A model generated the notes under the pieces. It was not told the origin of the DNA, searched no databases, and was given only the letters and a program-made list of their open reading frames with translations. Source: Photobacterium lipolyticum (GTDB lineage Bacteria; Pseudomonadota; Gammaproteobacteria; Enterobacterales; Vibrionaceae). From it: a DNA stretch of 64,000 nt. The stretch is taken from assembly GCF_003026475.1 (NCBI RefSeq), contig NZ_PYMC01000001.1:1-64000 (forward strand). The letters run 5' to 3'. Shown here in pieces: positions 15,426 through 24,505 of this stretch (within the stretch, counting starts at the first letter, position 1; each line of letters opens with the position of its first letter). The translations under genes were made by a program, and so were the position numbers.

Positions 15426-17183
15426 TTATGATTTGATATCAACGTATTTCAGGTAATTACCTACAACATCACGCTGAGGCCACATAACGGCATTCTTATG
15501 CCACATCCGAATACGCGTACGGGAATAGCCGCCTATACCGATACAATCATCAACTACCATCTGGTTCATCTGCTTGTAGAGCTCGGTCCGTTTAGGGCTA
15601 GGCTGCATCACCGCCGCTTGCTCGTAAAGCTTGTTGAACTCCGGGTTGTTGTAGTTTGAACTGTTGGAGCCTGGTGAACGGTTCGGCCCGTAGAACAACT
15701 GCAGGGTATTTTCCGCATCCGGGTAATCCAACCCCCAGCCCATAGGCACAATCTGGGTCTTGCTGTTCTTCACTGCTTTGTTAAAATCGCCAAACGTCGC
15801 GAAGGTCTTTTGCTTAATTTTATTCTTCGGATAACCAATTTTGGTCAAGTTGCCACGGTACTGCTCAAAAAATTGTTTGTTTCGGTTATTCGCTACACCT
15901 GGATAGTACAACACAGGTAAGTTTGTTTTATTCCAGCCGTGCTCTTTCAGCAGTTTCTTCGCCCCGGCAATATCTTGCTCGATCGAGGAAGAGTTCATAT
16001 TGGGATCGAAACCATCAGTACCCGGGACGATAAAGCCAGGGTAGGCTTCGCCAATCCCCAGATAGAAACGAGAAACCCGCTGTGGCCAGTCGAACGACTT
16101 CACAATCGCACAGCGCAGCGCTTTGTTGGCGGCATTCGTTTTTGGATCGTCAGAGTAACCAAAGTATTCATCATCAAAGTTAAAGACGTTGTATACCAGT
16201 CCCGCTTCTGGGTTCACCCGAAAGTTAAACCTCTCGGCGTATTCAGGTTTTAGCGTTACAGGGTGCTTGCTAGCCAGCACTTCATCCATCTGCTCGTTTT
16301 GCAGGGTGGTATTTACGATTTCAGTCCCTTTGCTGAAGGAATTCCAACGGGCAGAGGCTTGTTTCACCCAGTTCAACTCGACACGATCAACTATAGGTAG
16401 TGTTTTGCCATCCAATGCATCTATACCGGTAAACCCATGTACTTTTTCGTCGTAACCTGAACCAACCAAGTCAAAGGTCTCTTGACGATAATTGGTATTT
16501 TTTTCCAGTACGGTTTTGGTGCTGTTATGGGAGACCAACTTAAACGGCCCGGAACCGACTGGATGCACAGACAGCTCGCGCCCATACTTCTCAACAGCTT
16601 CCACTGGCACAGTAGCTGAGTAACCCATCGCCAATGTATAAGTCAGCTGAGGAAATGGTTTGGTCAGTTTGATCTGCACAGTATATGAATCCAATGCTTT
16701 CAAACCTTCAACCGTTCTCGCATAATCAGCACCATTGGCTTTCCAATCATCCAGGCCAACAATCTTGTCCGACCATAACCAGGCGCCTTGAGAGCGGTTT
16801 TTGGGATCAAAGTGACGTTTCATCGAATAGACAAAATCGTCTGCCGTCACCTCGCGTCCTTTACCATCCGTAAACGCAGGATCATCAACAAACTTCACGC
16901 CCTGTTTTATTTTAATGGTATAGGTTAGCCCGTCTTCCGACACCTGCGGCATATCCACCGCCAGATTGGGTTTGAGCTCATAGGGAGACTTCAGGTATTT
17001 GTATTCGTAAAGCGTGTCATAAACTGCAGTCGTGACGGTATTAGTATAAGTAGTGCCCGACTGAACCGGATCGAAGTTTGTCGGCTGGCCATCATCAGAA
17101 AACTTGAAGACTTTAATATCTTCCGCCATCGCCAGACTGGAGGCCATAAGCGCCGCCAGCGGTAACAAAGTAAATTTTTTCAT
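15426..17183 (-). CDS. oppA: Periplasmic peptide-binding protein, OppA/DppA family
   Basis: A 585-residue extracellular solute-binding protein (family 5). A Sec signal peptide with hydrophobic core LLPLAALMASSLAMA is cut before EDIKV. The mature protein shows the family's DGLTYTIKIKQGVKF block and the VTADDFVYSMKR block, which mark cluster-C binding proteins. It delivers peptides or similar ligands to the OppBCDF complex. It is first in the operon, with 520 bases of non-coding DNA upstream, so the promoter probably lies there. Longer than E. coli OppA (about 540), with the extra length in the middle of the sequence; ligand unknown. Confidence 0.9.
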   Translation of the reverse strand: MKKFTLLPLAALMASSLAMAEDIKVFKFSDDGQPTNFDPVQSGTTYTNTVTTAVYDTLYEYKYLKSPYELKPNLAVDMPQVSEDGLTYTIKIKQGVKFVDDPAFTDGKGREVTADDFVYSMKRHFDPKNRSQGAWLWSDKIVGLDDWKANGADYARTVEGLKALDSYTVQIKLTKPFPQLTYTLAMGYSATVPVEAVEKYGRELSVHPVGSGPFKLVSHNSTKTVLEKNTNYRQETFDLVGSGYDEKVHGFTGIDALDGKTLPIVDRVELNWVKQASARWNSFSKGTEIVNTTLQNEQMDEVLASKHPVTLKPEYAERFNFRVNPEAGLVYNVFNFDDEYFGYSDDPKTNAANKALRCAIVKSFDWPQRVSRFYLGIGEAYPGFIVPGTDGFDPNMNSSSIEQDIAGAKKLLKEHGWNKTNLPVLYYPGVANNRNKQFFEQYRGNLTKIGYPKNKIKQKTFATFGDFNKAVKNSKTQIVPMGWGLDYPDAENTLQLFYGPNRSPGSNSSNYNNPEFNKLYEQAAVMQPSPKRTELYKQMNQMVVDDCIGIGGYSRTRIRMWHKNAVMWPQRDVVGNYLKYVDIKS

Positions 17184-17619
17184 ATAACTTCCTGTTAATT
17201 AAATCACATGCTTTTTGCTACTTCCATGTGTGAAACTTATCTGGGTAAGAATATACATTACCCACTTTACACTGGATCTTGAGCTAACTGGGCTACAGCC
17301 TTAAAGTCAATGACTCCGCTCTCAAAAACGAATCTTATGCCATCAGTAGCAACCACACTAGTAACTTACAACGTAACTGGTAGATAAAGCAAATAGTTGT
17401 AGATATTACATTGACTTACAATAGCAGTTTATACTGGTAGGCTATCCAATATGTTCCCGTAAGCATAGTTACATCAGGTACCATCTTTTTAGAGCCGCAC
17501 CAATTAATGAGGGCAATCAGGATCTCAAGCAACGCGGTCAGTTCGACATATAATTACCTGAATACATGTTCAGTTCAGTATCCTGGCAGCTTGATCGCAC
17601 TCTGCCGCTAATGAATTGA
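17184..17619. other. Intergenic region upstream of oppA
   Basis: About 430 bases with no credible gene. CACATG and CATGTG form an inverted repeat with a 14-base spacer near 17206-17231, close to the expected oppA leader. I found no convincing promoter box or known regulator site. The operon's promoter must lie here unless transcription reads through the terminator at 17620-17649. Confidence 0.4.
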
Positions 17620-17649
17620 TTTCAAGAAACCTCCGCATGAAAGCGGAGG
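17620..17649 (-). terminator. Rho-independent terminator after the phosphatase gene
   Basis: On the minus strand CCTCCGC and GCGGAGG form a perfect 7-bp GC-rich stem with a 6-base loop, followed by TTTCTTG. It closes the arsR-fusion/phosphatase unit and separates it from oppA. Confidence 0.75.
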
Positions 17650-17704
17650 ATTTGTGGATAAGAGATAGCACTTATGCGGGAATTTTTAATGAGAGATAAT
17701 ACAG

Positions 17705-18205
17705 TTACTTAGATTCGAAAGCTTGAATATAGTCAATATGGGCCTCTCGCGTGAAAGCCCCTGGGCGTAGCGCCTGAATTTGGCTGATAATTGCTTCCAG
17801 ATCCATTCCTCGCTCCAGCATCAGGTGAGCCGCGATTAAGCCCGTTCTGCCAGAGCCCCCCATACAATGAATGGCCAGTGAATCCCCATTATCAAGCATG
17901 TTCTGGGCCGCCTGACTTACTTCCGGCCAGTTTGCGTTAAACTCTTCACCCGGCGCACAATCATCTTCAATTGGCAGGTGGTACCATTTAAGCCCCAGGG
18001 CCTCACATTCTTGGGTGAGTTTTTGTAAACCATCACTCGGCAGGTCGCTTGGTTGCAGCCCAGTCAATACTGCAATAGCACCAGCTGCTTTTAATTGCAC
18101 TAGGGAATCATGCAGATCAGCTTCTTTGGTTCCCGGACAAGGCGTCAGCAACAACTGCGCACCATTGTTTAGCGCTAGCGGCCAGAATGGATGTGTATTT
18201 GACAT
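17705..18205 (-). CDS. Dual-specificity-type phosphatase next to arsenate genes
   Basis: A 166-residue cytoplasmic protein of the cysteine-phosphatase superfamily, resembling cyclin-dependent-kinase-inhibitor-3-like phosphatases. The P-loop is HCMGGSGRTG (Cys-x5-Arg) near residue 113, and an aspartate-rich IEDDCAPGEEF segment near 79-89 may supply the general acid. It starts 37 bases after the arsenate-reductase/ArsR fusion stop and is probably co-transcribed. The setting suggests a part in arsenate or phosphoester metabolism, for example acting on an arsenylated or phosphorylated metabolite. That is inference; the fold call is firm. Confidence 0.8.
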   Translation of the reverse strand: MSNTHPFWPLALNNGAQLLLTPCPGTKEADLHDSLVQLKAAGAIAVLTGLQPSDLPSDGLQKLTQECEALGLKWYHLPIEDDCAPGEEFNANWPEVSQAAQNMLDNGDSLAIHCMGGSGRTGLIAAHLMLERGMDLEAIISQIQALRPGAFTREAHIDYIQAFESK

Positions 18206-18242
18206 TTTTTTTCCCGTTTTAATAAAGTTCTGTGGGTATAAC

Positions 18243-19037
18243 TCAAACCGCTGAGGCCGTTTGCTTCTTGTTGATCTTTGGCTTATTGCTAAAACCGGGC
18301 TTTTTACGATCGGTGATCTGACTGAGTTTAAGCTTTTCCTGATTGATTACTCCGGGATTACCGTTTCTCACGGTTGCCAGGGTATGACGCACCCAAGCAG
18401 GCAGGTGTTCTGGGAAGTGATAAAAAATCCACAGTCCTTCTCGCTGATCTTGTAATATCCCGGCATCACGCAATAAAGCCAGGTGCCGTGAGACCTTCGG
18501 CTGGCTCACTTCCAGAGCTTTGGTTAAATCACCAACGGTTAATGCCAGTTCATCTTCAATCAGCATTAAAATCCGCAACCTGAGTGGATCACTCATGATC
18601 TTAAACAACTCAACAGGACCAATCGTATTGTTTTGCTGCTCACCATTTAACATCAAGAAAAGTGCAATTCTTGCTTTCAGGCCCTCAACGGTTTCATAAA
18701 ATGCCTGTAACCCTTCTGTCGGCTTAGGATCTGTAAAATCCCAATGGATCAAAGCATCCGAATCCGGAAAAAGCGCGCACTCATTACTGGCCTTGTCACA
18801 TAATGTAATGACGACATCAAAATGCTGATCATTCAAAGACGTTACAGACACACTCCGAAGATTGTCGGTATTGATATTTTGATCCGCTAACACCAGGTAA
18901 ACCCGATCATCAACCGTTTCCGGACTCATGCCTGCACTCATTACCTCGTAATTATCCCCTGCCATATGGCGCATCAACGCTTCAGCCAGTTGGGAGCGGG
19001 CAGAGTTTCCTGTACAGAGAAAGAGTATTCGCTTCAT
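18243..19037 (-). CDS. Arsenate-reductase (LMW-phosphatase fold)/ArsR repressor fusion
   Basis: A 264-residue fusion. Residues 1-130 form a low-molecular-weight phosphatase/arsenate reductase domain with P-loop CTGNSARS (Cys8) and a Cys80-x6-Cys87 pair in LCDKASNEC, the triad used by thioredoxin-coupled ArsC enzymes. Residues about 138-222 form an ArsR winged helix (FKIMSDPLRLRILMLI, VSQPKVSRHLALLRDAGIL). A basic tail ends the protein. The usual ELCVCDLC arsenite site reads ALTVGDLT, and no cysteine occurs after Cys87. It may sense arsenic through the reductase domain. An AT-rich palindrome lies 32-55 bases ahead of its start, suggesting autoregulation, and a related one precedes the GAPDH gene. 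Confidence 0.9.
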   Translation of the reverse strand: MKRILFLCTGNSARSQLAEALMRHMAGDNYEVMSAGMSPETVDDRVYLVLADQNINTDNLRSVSVTSLNDQHFDVVITLCDKASNECALFPDSDALIHWDFTDPKPTEGLQAFYETVEGLKARIALFLMLNGEQQNNTIGPVELFKIMSDPLRLRILMLIEDELALTVGDLTKALEVSQPKVSRHLALLRDAGILQDQREGLWIFYHFPEHLPAWVRHTLATVRNGNPGVINQEKLKLSQITDRKKPGFSNKPKINKKQTASAV

Positions 19038-19068
19038 ATGAGTCTCGATTTACGGCATTTCCACCAGT

Positions 19069-19092
19069 ATATATGATTCTCCACATATATAA
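19069..19092. promoter_or_regulatory. Candidate ArsR operator upstream of the reductase/ArsR fusion
   Basis: TATATATG and CATATATA are perfect inverted arms with an 8-base spacer. The site lies in the short gap between the fusion gene and the upstream lipase gene's stop. Similarity to the palindrome at 11347-11386 suggests one shared regulator. Confidence 0.55.
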
Positions 19093-20184
19093 TCACTTTT
19101 CAAGCGCATCAAAGGATTGCACGGTATTGCTTAACACCCAATCTTTTAGCTTCGACGCCACCAAAGGATGACTCAACAAATCTAAATGGTTAATGCCGCA
19201 GCCTATCCATTGATTATCTGCGGAATACAAGAAGTTCGTATGTCTGGCGTCGCTTTCTCCCAAAGCACTGGATACGGGAACTAAGCCATCACCGAGAGCT
19301 AGATTCGACTCATCATTAAGATTCCGCCCCAAACAGGTGGCTATCGCATAACATGCCACTTTATCAGGCAATGCCGGGCGTACTCGATGAAGCAACCCCT
19401 CATTGTCTTCGTCCAGCCAGTCAGTATGACAAATGTAACCTTGACTGAGATCCCGGCTACCACTGCTGCGAACGTCAGATATTTTTGACAGAACTGACAA
19501 GTACGGGGCTTCAGCGACTCTTTCATCAACCCAACAGGCCAACTGGGCCAATGGAGCGCCGTTATGAGGGGTTCCTAGCGTGATGAAGGAGCGAAGCGCA
19601 GCTAACCAATTCAGCTTATGATGATCAGCATAGTAACAGGCACTTCTTGTGACCAGCCCCCCCATACTGTGGCCAACAATCACAACTTCTTTGACTTCAC
19701 AGGGCCAGGCCACAATGAGCTTTTCAAGTTTGAATGCGAACTCTTCGCCATTTAAAGAGATATGCTGCCCTGAGTTATAGCGCAGATATATCGGTGTATA
19801 ACCGTACTTAGCCAAGAAGCGGCCATGATCATGCTCTTTACGCTGCCATTGAACGTCATTCATGCACCAGCCATGTACGCATAATACAATCCTGTCACTA
19901 GCTTGGGGCAACTGCTGGTTAAGCCGTTCGGGATCTAAACTTAAAGACTGTTGCTGATCTCGAAAGACCATCTCCTGCATTAACCGGCTATTACGCTGTA
20001 CGAGGTAGTCACCAACCATGCCATTCAGTATCGAGAGCATCGCATCACTATGATTATACGGTAAGCTGTTTTCGATAAATTCGCTGACTTTACCTTTCGC
20101 TGTTACCCTGTTTTCAGCCATCTTAGAGGAAACTTCTTCCACCAAAGTCTGAAATTTCCGACTCAGATTATTCCTAGAAATCAT
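19093..20184 (-). CDS. Alpha/beta-hydrolase, PGAP1-like lipase/esterase
   Basis: A 363-residue protein. The hydrolase core starts near residue 100 with VLCVHGWCMND (oxyanion region), carries the nucleophile elbow VGHSMGGLVTR, then TLGTPHNGAPLA. A likely aspartate is in LGDGLVPVSS and the histidine in GCGINHLDLLSHP. No signal peptide. GAGGTGAGGT precedes the ATG. It resembles lipases that cut ester lipids. It borders both the arsenate regulator and the wax-ester cluster; a role in mobilising storage esters is plausible but inferred from position. Confidence 0.8.
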   Translation of the reverse strand: MISRNNLSRKFQTLVEEVSSKMAENRVTAKGKVSEFIENSLPYNHSDAMLSILNGMVGDYLVQRNSRLMQEMVFRDQQQSLSLDPERLNQQLPQASDRIVLCVHGWCMNDVQWQRKEHDHGRFLAKYGYTPIYLRYNSGQHISLNGEEFAFKLEKLIVAWPCEVKEVVIVGHSMGGLVTRSACYYADHHKLNWLAALRSFITLGTPHNGAPLAQLACWVDERVAEAPYLSVLSKISDVRSSGSRDLSQGYICHTDWLDEDNEGLLHRVRPALPDKVACYAIATCLGRNLNDESNLALGDGLVPVSSALGESDARHTNFLYSADNQWIGCGINHLDLLSHPLVASKLKDWVLSNTVQSFDALEK

Positions 20185-20469
20185 ACCTCACCTCGGTATT
20201 GCCGTGCTCACCTGTTTCAGGTTAGTCATATTATATACCCAAACCACCTCAAGAACAGATGCATTCATTTCTGGTTATTAGTCACGACACTGTAGAAAAG
20301 TCTTTTCTATTAAAACATCGAAGTCTCGCTAAATAATGCCAATTAAATCACAACGATTATTAAATAACTAATATTTGGAATTCTGGATAGAATAAAAGTT
20401 GAAAATTAACCTTTTAATATAGTTAAAAAAATTAGAATATGCACTCTAATTTATATGGTTATTTAAAAT

Positions 20470-20501
20470 AATTTCAGATCAGGGGGATCTGATCTGAAAT
20501 T
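20470..20501 (-). terminator. Terminator after the GMC oxidoreductase gene
   Basis: AATTTCAGATCAG and CTGATCTGAAATT form a perfect 13-bp stem with a 6-base loop, followed on the minus strand by ATTTTAAAT. It lies 17 bases past the stop. The remaining gap from 20185 to 20469 is very AT-rich and holds nothing else I can support. Confidence 0.75.
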
Positions 20502-20517
20502 AGAATTTTATATAGTA

Positions 20518-22155
20518 TTACGCGTAATCTGTTTCTAGCGTATTGGAGTGTATTCGTTGCGAAGCTAAATCAGTCAGAATCATATCTGCCGCTTTTTCAG
20601 CAATCATAATGGTGGGGGCATTCGTATTACCGCCAATGAGTGTCGGCATAATTGACGCATCAACAACACGGAGCCCTGCAACACCAATAACATTCAACCG
20701 CGAATTAACCACTGCCATCTCATCATTACCCATCTTGCACGTACCAACAGGATGATAAATGGATTCTGCTTTTCGACGTATAAACGCTTCTAGCTGCTCG
20801 TCTGTCTGCACCTCTTTTCCTGGAAAAACTTCTTTCCCGCGATAATGGTCAAAAGCCGGTTGTTTTAGAATTTCACGAGACATTTTTACCGCCTTCACCA
20901 ATGCTTTTACATCATCAGCATTCTCAAGGTAATTGGCCTCAATCACGGGTGGCACCGTTGGATCGGAGTTACGAAGCTTTAAGACTCCTCGACTTTTTGG
21001 TCTTAAATTACAAGCATGTAGCGAGTAACCATGTCTGGTGGTTGTCCACAGGTCCAAACCGTGATTATCCAAAAAACAAGGTGAAAAATGGAACTGAACA
21101 TCCGGTGCCATCAGCTCTGGAGAACTTTTGGCAAACCCTCCTGCCTCAGCAATATTGGAGGTGAAATTGCCTTTTCTAAACAAAAAGAAATCAAAAAGTC
21201 CTTTTACAGATCGCAGTAAAGCAACCGGAGAAAAACCCACCGAGTGGAAGGTGCGTTCTCGGGTCACAGCCAGCACATCAAGGTGATCCTGCAGGTTTTT
21301 CCCGACCCCGGGAAGATGGTGAACCACATTAATTTTATGTTGATTTAATTCAGTTTTATCACCAATACCTGACAACATCAGTAACTGTGGACTGTTAATA
21401 GCCCCTCCACTTAAAATCACCTCATGGGCTGCACGAACAGTCTGCATTTCACCGCCTTTAAGGTACTCAATACCAACCGCCTTTTGCCCATCAAACACCA
21501 CTTTGGTGGTAAGGGCGTCGGTTATAATGGTGAGATTCTTTCGTTGCTCAGCAGGGCGTAAGTAGCCCACCGCAGCACTGCAACGCTTGCCATTTATTTG
21601 CGTCACCTGATAGTAGCCGACACCATTCTGTTCTTTGCCGTTAAAATCTTGATTTATAGCATGTCCGGCTTGATTTGCCGCTTCGATGAAAGCCTCTGAT
21701 AACGGATTTTTACTCCGTAAATCAGCAACATTTAAAGGCCCTCCGGCACCATGGTAAGCATCCGCGCCACGTTCCTGGTGCTGGGATTTTTTGAAGTATG
21801 GCAGCACGTCCTCATAACTCCAGCCATGATTTCCCAACGCATCCCACTCATTGTAGTCCTGCGCATGTCCTCGGATATAACACATGGCATTGGAAGCGCT
21901 ACTGCCTCCCAATGTTTTGCCGCGTGGCCAAAACAGTTTTCGCCCCTGTAAGTTGGGTTCCTGCTCGGTGTAATAACGCCAATTCATCTTCTTTGAATGC
22001 ATCATTCCAATTAACCCTAATGGCACATGTACCATTAGGCTGGAATCTTTTGGCCCGGCTTCGACCAAACATACTTTAATTTTTGGATCGGAAGACAATC
22101 TATTGGCAAGCACACATCCAGCAGACCCTGCTCCTACAATTACGAAGTCATACAT
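20518..22155 (-). CDS. GMC-family FAD-dependent alcohol dehydrogenase
   Basis: A 545-residue glucose-methanol-choline oxidoreductase. The FAD-binding motif is VIVGAGSAGCVLANRL at the N-terminus. GMC signature 1 is in RGKTLGGSSASNAMCYIRG, signature 2 in SGGAINSPQLLMLSGIG, and the C-terminal catalytic region is YHPVGTCKMG followed by NTNAPTIMIAEKAA. Such enzymes oxidise alcohols to aldehydes, among them choline and medium- or long-chain alkanols (AlkJ type). GAGAGGATGTT precedes the ATG. It is divergent from the fatty acyl reductase gene across a 291-base gap, so a long-chain alcohol from wax-ester turnover is a plausible substrate. Confidence 0.88.
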   Translation of the reverse strand: MYDFVIVGAGSAGCVLANRLSSDPKIKVCLVEAGPKDSSLMVHVPLGLIGMMHSKKMNWRYYTEQEPNLQGRKLFWPRGKTLGGSSASNAMCYIRGHAQDYNEWDALGNHGWSYEDVLPYFKKSQHQERGADAYHGAGGPLNVADLRSKNPLSEAFIEAANQAGHAINQDFNGKEQNGVGYYQVTQINGKRCSAAVGYLRPAEQRKNLTIITDALTTKVVFDGQKAVGIEYLKGGEMQTVRAAHEVILSGGAINSPQLLMLSGIGDKTELNQHKINVVHHLPGVGKNLQDHLDVLAVTRERTFHSVGFSPVALLRSVKGLFDFFLFRKGNFTSNIAEAGGFAKSSPELMAPDVQFHFSPCFLDNHGLDLWTTTRHGYSLHACNLRPKSRGVLKLRNSDPTVPPVIEANYLENADDVKALVKAVKMSREILKQPAFDHYRGKEVFPGKEVQTDEQLEAFIRRKAESIYHPVGTCKMGNDEMAVVNSRLNVIGVAGLRVVDASIMPTLIGGNTNAPTIMIAEKAADMILTDLASQRIHSNTLETDYA

Positions 22156-22446
22156 AACATCCTCTCAATTTTCTCGTAATAATTATGCCAGCCATTTTTG
22201 AAATCCAATAGTTTACAAATACCGTAACCTTGTACTTTATTTTTTTCTCTCTAATCAATCATAGATTAAACCAAGGAAAAACTAATTCATTTCTTAAAAA
22301 GATGTAAATCATTCAGTAATAACAAATAAAAAGGTGATCTATTTAATAAATTTAAATATTGCCTGCAGACAAGAACTCAGACCAGTGTAACGTATATTTC
22401 GAAAAGGAATATTTTTTGCCTCAGTTGGCACATTTAAGGAGAACCC
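22156..22446. promoter_or_regulatory. Divergent promoter region, GMC oxidoreductase / fatty acyl reductase
   Basis: 291 AT-rich bases between two divergent lipid genes. It must carry both promoters. AAGGAGAACCC at its right end is the reductase ribosome site. No known operator was recognised. Confidence 0.45.
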
Positions 22447-24441
22447 ATGGCATATTTTCTGACTGGTGGTACGGGCTTTTTAGGCCGTAACCTTATCACC
22501 CGATTATTAAAACGCGAGGGTGATATTTATGTACTCTGTCACGATCAGCTGGCGCGGGATGTTTTAGCATCCAGTCTGCAAGAGTGGGATATACCCGCTG
22601 GTCGTGTCATGTCGGTTCAGGGAGACCTGACTAAGGAAGGTTTAGGTTTATCAGAAGCCGATATCGCCGCGCTTAAGGGCAACATTTCTCACTTCTTTCA
22701 CCTTGCTGCGATCTACGATCTTAAGGCCACCGCTGAAATTCAGGAAGCGGTCAATATTGCAGGTACCCAAAATGCGGTTGATGCAGCCATCGGACTGAAT
22801 GCTGGATGCTTTCATCATATCAGTTCTATTGCTGCTGCTGGTTTGTATGAAGGTCACTTCCGCGAAGACATGTTTGATGAAGCCGAGAACCTCGACCACC
22901 CTTACTTCTCAACCAAGCATTTATCAGAAAAGGTAGTACGGGATAAGTGCTCAATACCGTTTCGCGTCTATCGCCCCGGAATGGTTGTGGGTGATTCTAA
23001 AACCGGGGTTGCGGAGCGTGCAGACGGTCCCTATTACTTCTTCAAGATGCTACAACGCATTCGTAATGTGCTGCCAGCTTGGGTGCCTACCATTGGTCTT
23101 GAAGGCGGACGCCTAAATATCGTACCTGTCGATTATGTTATTGATGCTTTAGATCATATTGCCCATAAGGAAGATCTTGATGGACGCTGCTTCCACCTGA
23201 CGGATCCAAAGCCCTATCGTTCAGGCGAAGTACTCAACATTTTTGCTGAAGCAGGTCATGCTCCTCGCATGGCACTGCGCTTTGATGCGAGACTGTTCGG
23301 TTTTATCCCGAACCAGGTGAAGAACGCCATTCTTTCATTGCCGACGATTAAGCAAATTGCTGACGTCACCATGAAAGACTTAGGTATTCCACCTTCTGCT
23401 CTGCAGTTTTTCACATACCCGACAGATTTTGATTGCCGTGAAACCCAAATGGCATTGAAAGGTTCAGGCATTGAGTGCCCTCGTCTTCCAACTTATGCCC
23501 CAGTCATTTGGGACTACTGGGAGCGTCACCTGGATCCGGAGATCTCTGGTGATCGCAGCTTGAAAGGGCGCGTTGCAAACAAAATCATCCTAATCACTGG
23601 CGCAAGCTCCGGTATTGGTCAGGCAACGGCCTACAAACTGGCTGAAAATGGCGCCGAAATGGTGCTAGTGGCTCGTGATGAAGAGAAGCTTGCCCTCACC
23701 AGAGAAGAAGTTGAAAAACGCGGCGGCATCGCCCACACATACAAGTGCGATTTATCAAATATCGAACAAGTCGATACCCTGGTTGCAGATGTGCTGGCGG
23801 AACATGGCCGCGTCGATATTCTCGTTAACAATGCCGGTCGCTCCATCCGCCGCTCCGTCGCCGATTCCGTCGATCGTTTCCACGACTTTGAGCGCACCAT
23901 GCAGCTGAACTACTTTGGAGCATTGAAGCTGACGCTCGGTTTACTGCCAAGCATGGAAGCGCAAGGTGGTGGTCACGTCATCAACGTCTCTTCGATTGGC
24001 GTGCTGACGAATGCGCCGCGATTCTCTGCGTACGTTTCATCGAAAGCCGCAATGGATGCTTTCTCTCGCTGTGCCGCATCAGAATACTCGGATGTAAATG
24101 TGAATTTCACCACCATTAACATGCCATTGGTGGCAACGCCGATGATTGCACCAACCAAAATCTATGATTCGGTACCAACGTTATCACCCGATGAGGCTGC
24201 CGATCTGTTAGCTAACGCGATCATTGACAAACCTAAGCGCATTGCGACTAAGCTCGGTATTTTTGGCGCTATCATACATGCGCTTTTCCCGAAACTCGCT
24301 GAAATTATCATGAACAGCAGCTTCCGCATGTTCCCTGACTCCAAAAAGAGCGAGCAACAGGATGAAGAGCAGAAAACAGAAAAAGCCTCTTCGGCAGAGC
24401 TTATTGCCTTCTCGGCATTGCTCCGTGGCATCCATTTATAG
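22447..24441 (+). CDS. Two-domain fatty acyl-CoA/acyl-ACP reductase for wax-ester synthesis
   Basis: A 664-residue protein with two Rossmann reductase domains. The N-terminal extended SDR domain (1-360) opens FLTGGTGFLGRNL and has a YFSTKHLSEK catalytic YxxxK. The C-terminal classic SDR domain (375-664) has ITGASSGIGQ, NNAGRSIRR and SAYVSSKAAMD (second YxxxK). I recognise this architecture, and segments such as VYRPGMVVGDS and APVIWDYWERHLDP, from Marinobacter fatty acyl-CoA reductases, which reduce acyl-CoA through aldehyde to fatty alcohol with NADPH. It is followed by an acyl-CoA-binding protein and a wax ester synthase, which supports the role. Confidence 0.92.
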   Translation: MAYFLTGGTGFLGRNLITRLLKREGDIYVLCHDQLARDVLASSLQEWDIPAGRVMSVQGDLTKEGLGLSEADIAALKGNISHFFHLAAIYDLKATAEIQEAVNIAGTQNAVDAAIGLNAGCFHHISSIAAAGLYEGHFREDMFDEAENLDHPYFSTKHLSEKVVRDKCSIPFRVYRPGMVVGDSKTGVAERADGPYYFFKMLQRIRNVLPAWVPTIGLEGGRLNIVPVDYVIDALDHIAHKEDLDGRCFHLTDPKPYRSGEVLNIFAEAGHAPRMALRFDARLFGFIPNQVKNAILSLPTIKQIADVTMKDLGIPPSALQFFTYPTDFDCRETQMALKGSGIECPRLPTYAPVIWDYWERHLDPEISGDRSLKGRVANKIILITGASSGIGQATAYKLAENGAEMVLVARDEEKLALTREEVEKRGGIAHTYKCDLSNIEQVDTLVADVLAEHGRVDILVNNAGRSIRRSVADSVDRFHDFERTMQLNYFGALKLTLGLLPSMEAQGGGHVINVSSIGVLTNAPRFSAYVSSKAAMDAFSRCAASEYSDVNVNFTTINMPLVATPMIAPTKIYDSVPTLSPDEAADLLANAIIDKPKRIATKLGIFGAIIHALFPKLAEIIMNSSFRMFPDSKKSEQQDEEQKTEKASSAELIAFSALLRGIHL

Positions 24442-24505
24442 TCGACTCTTGTTGCCAATCTTTCAGATGGCAAGGTAATGAAAATTTAATTAAAGGAATA
24501 TAATC

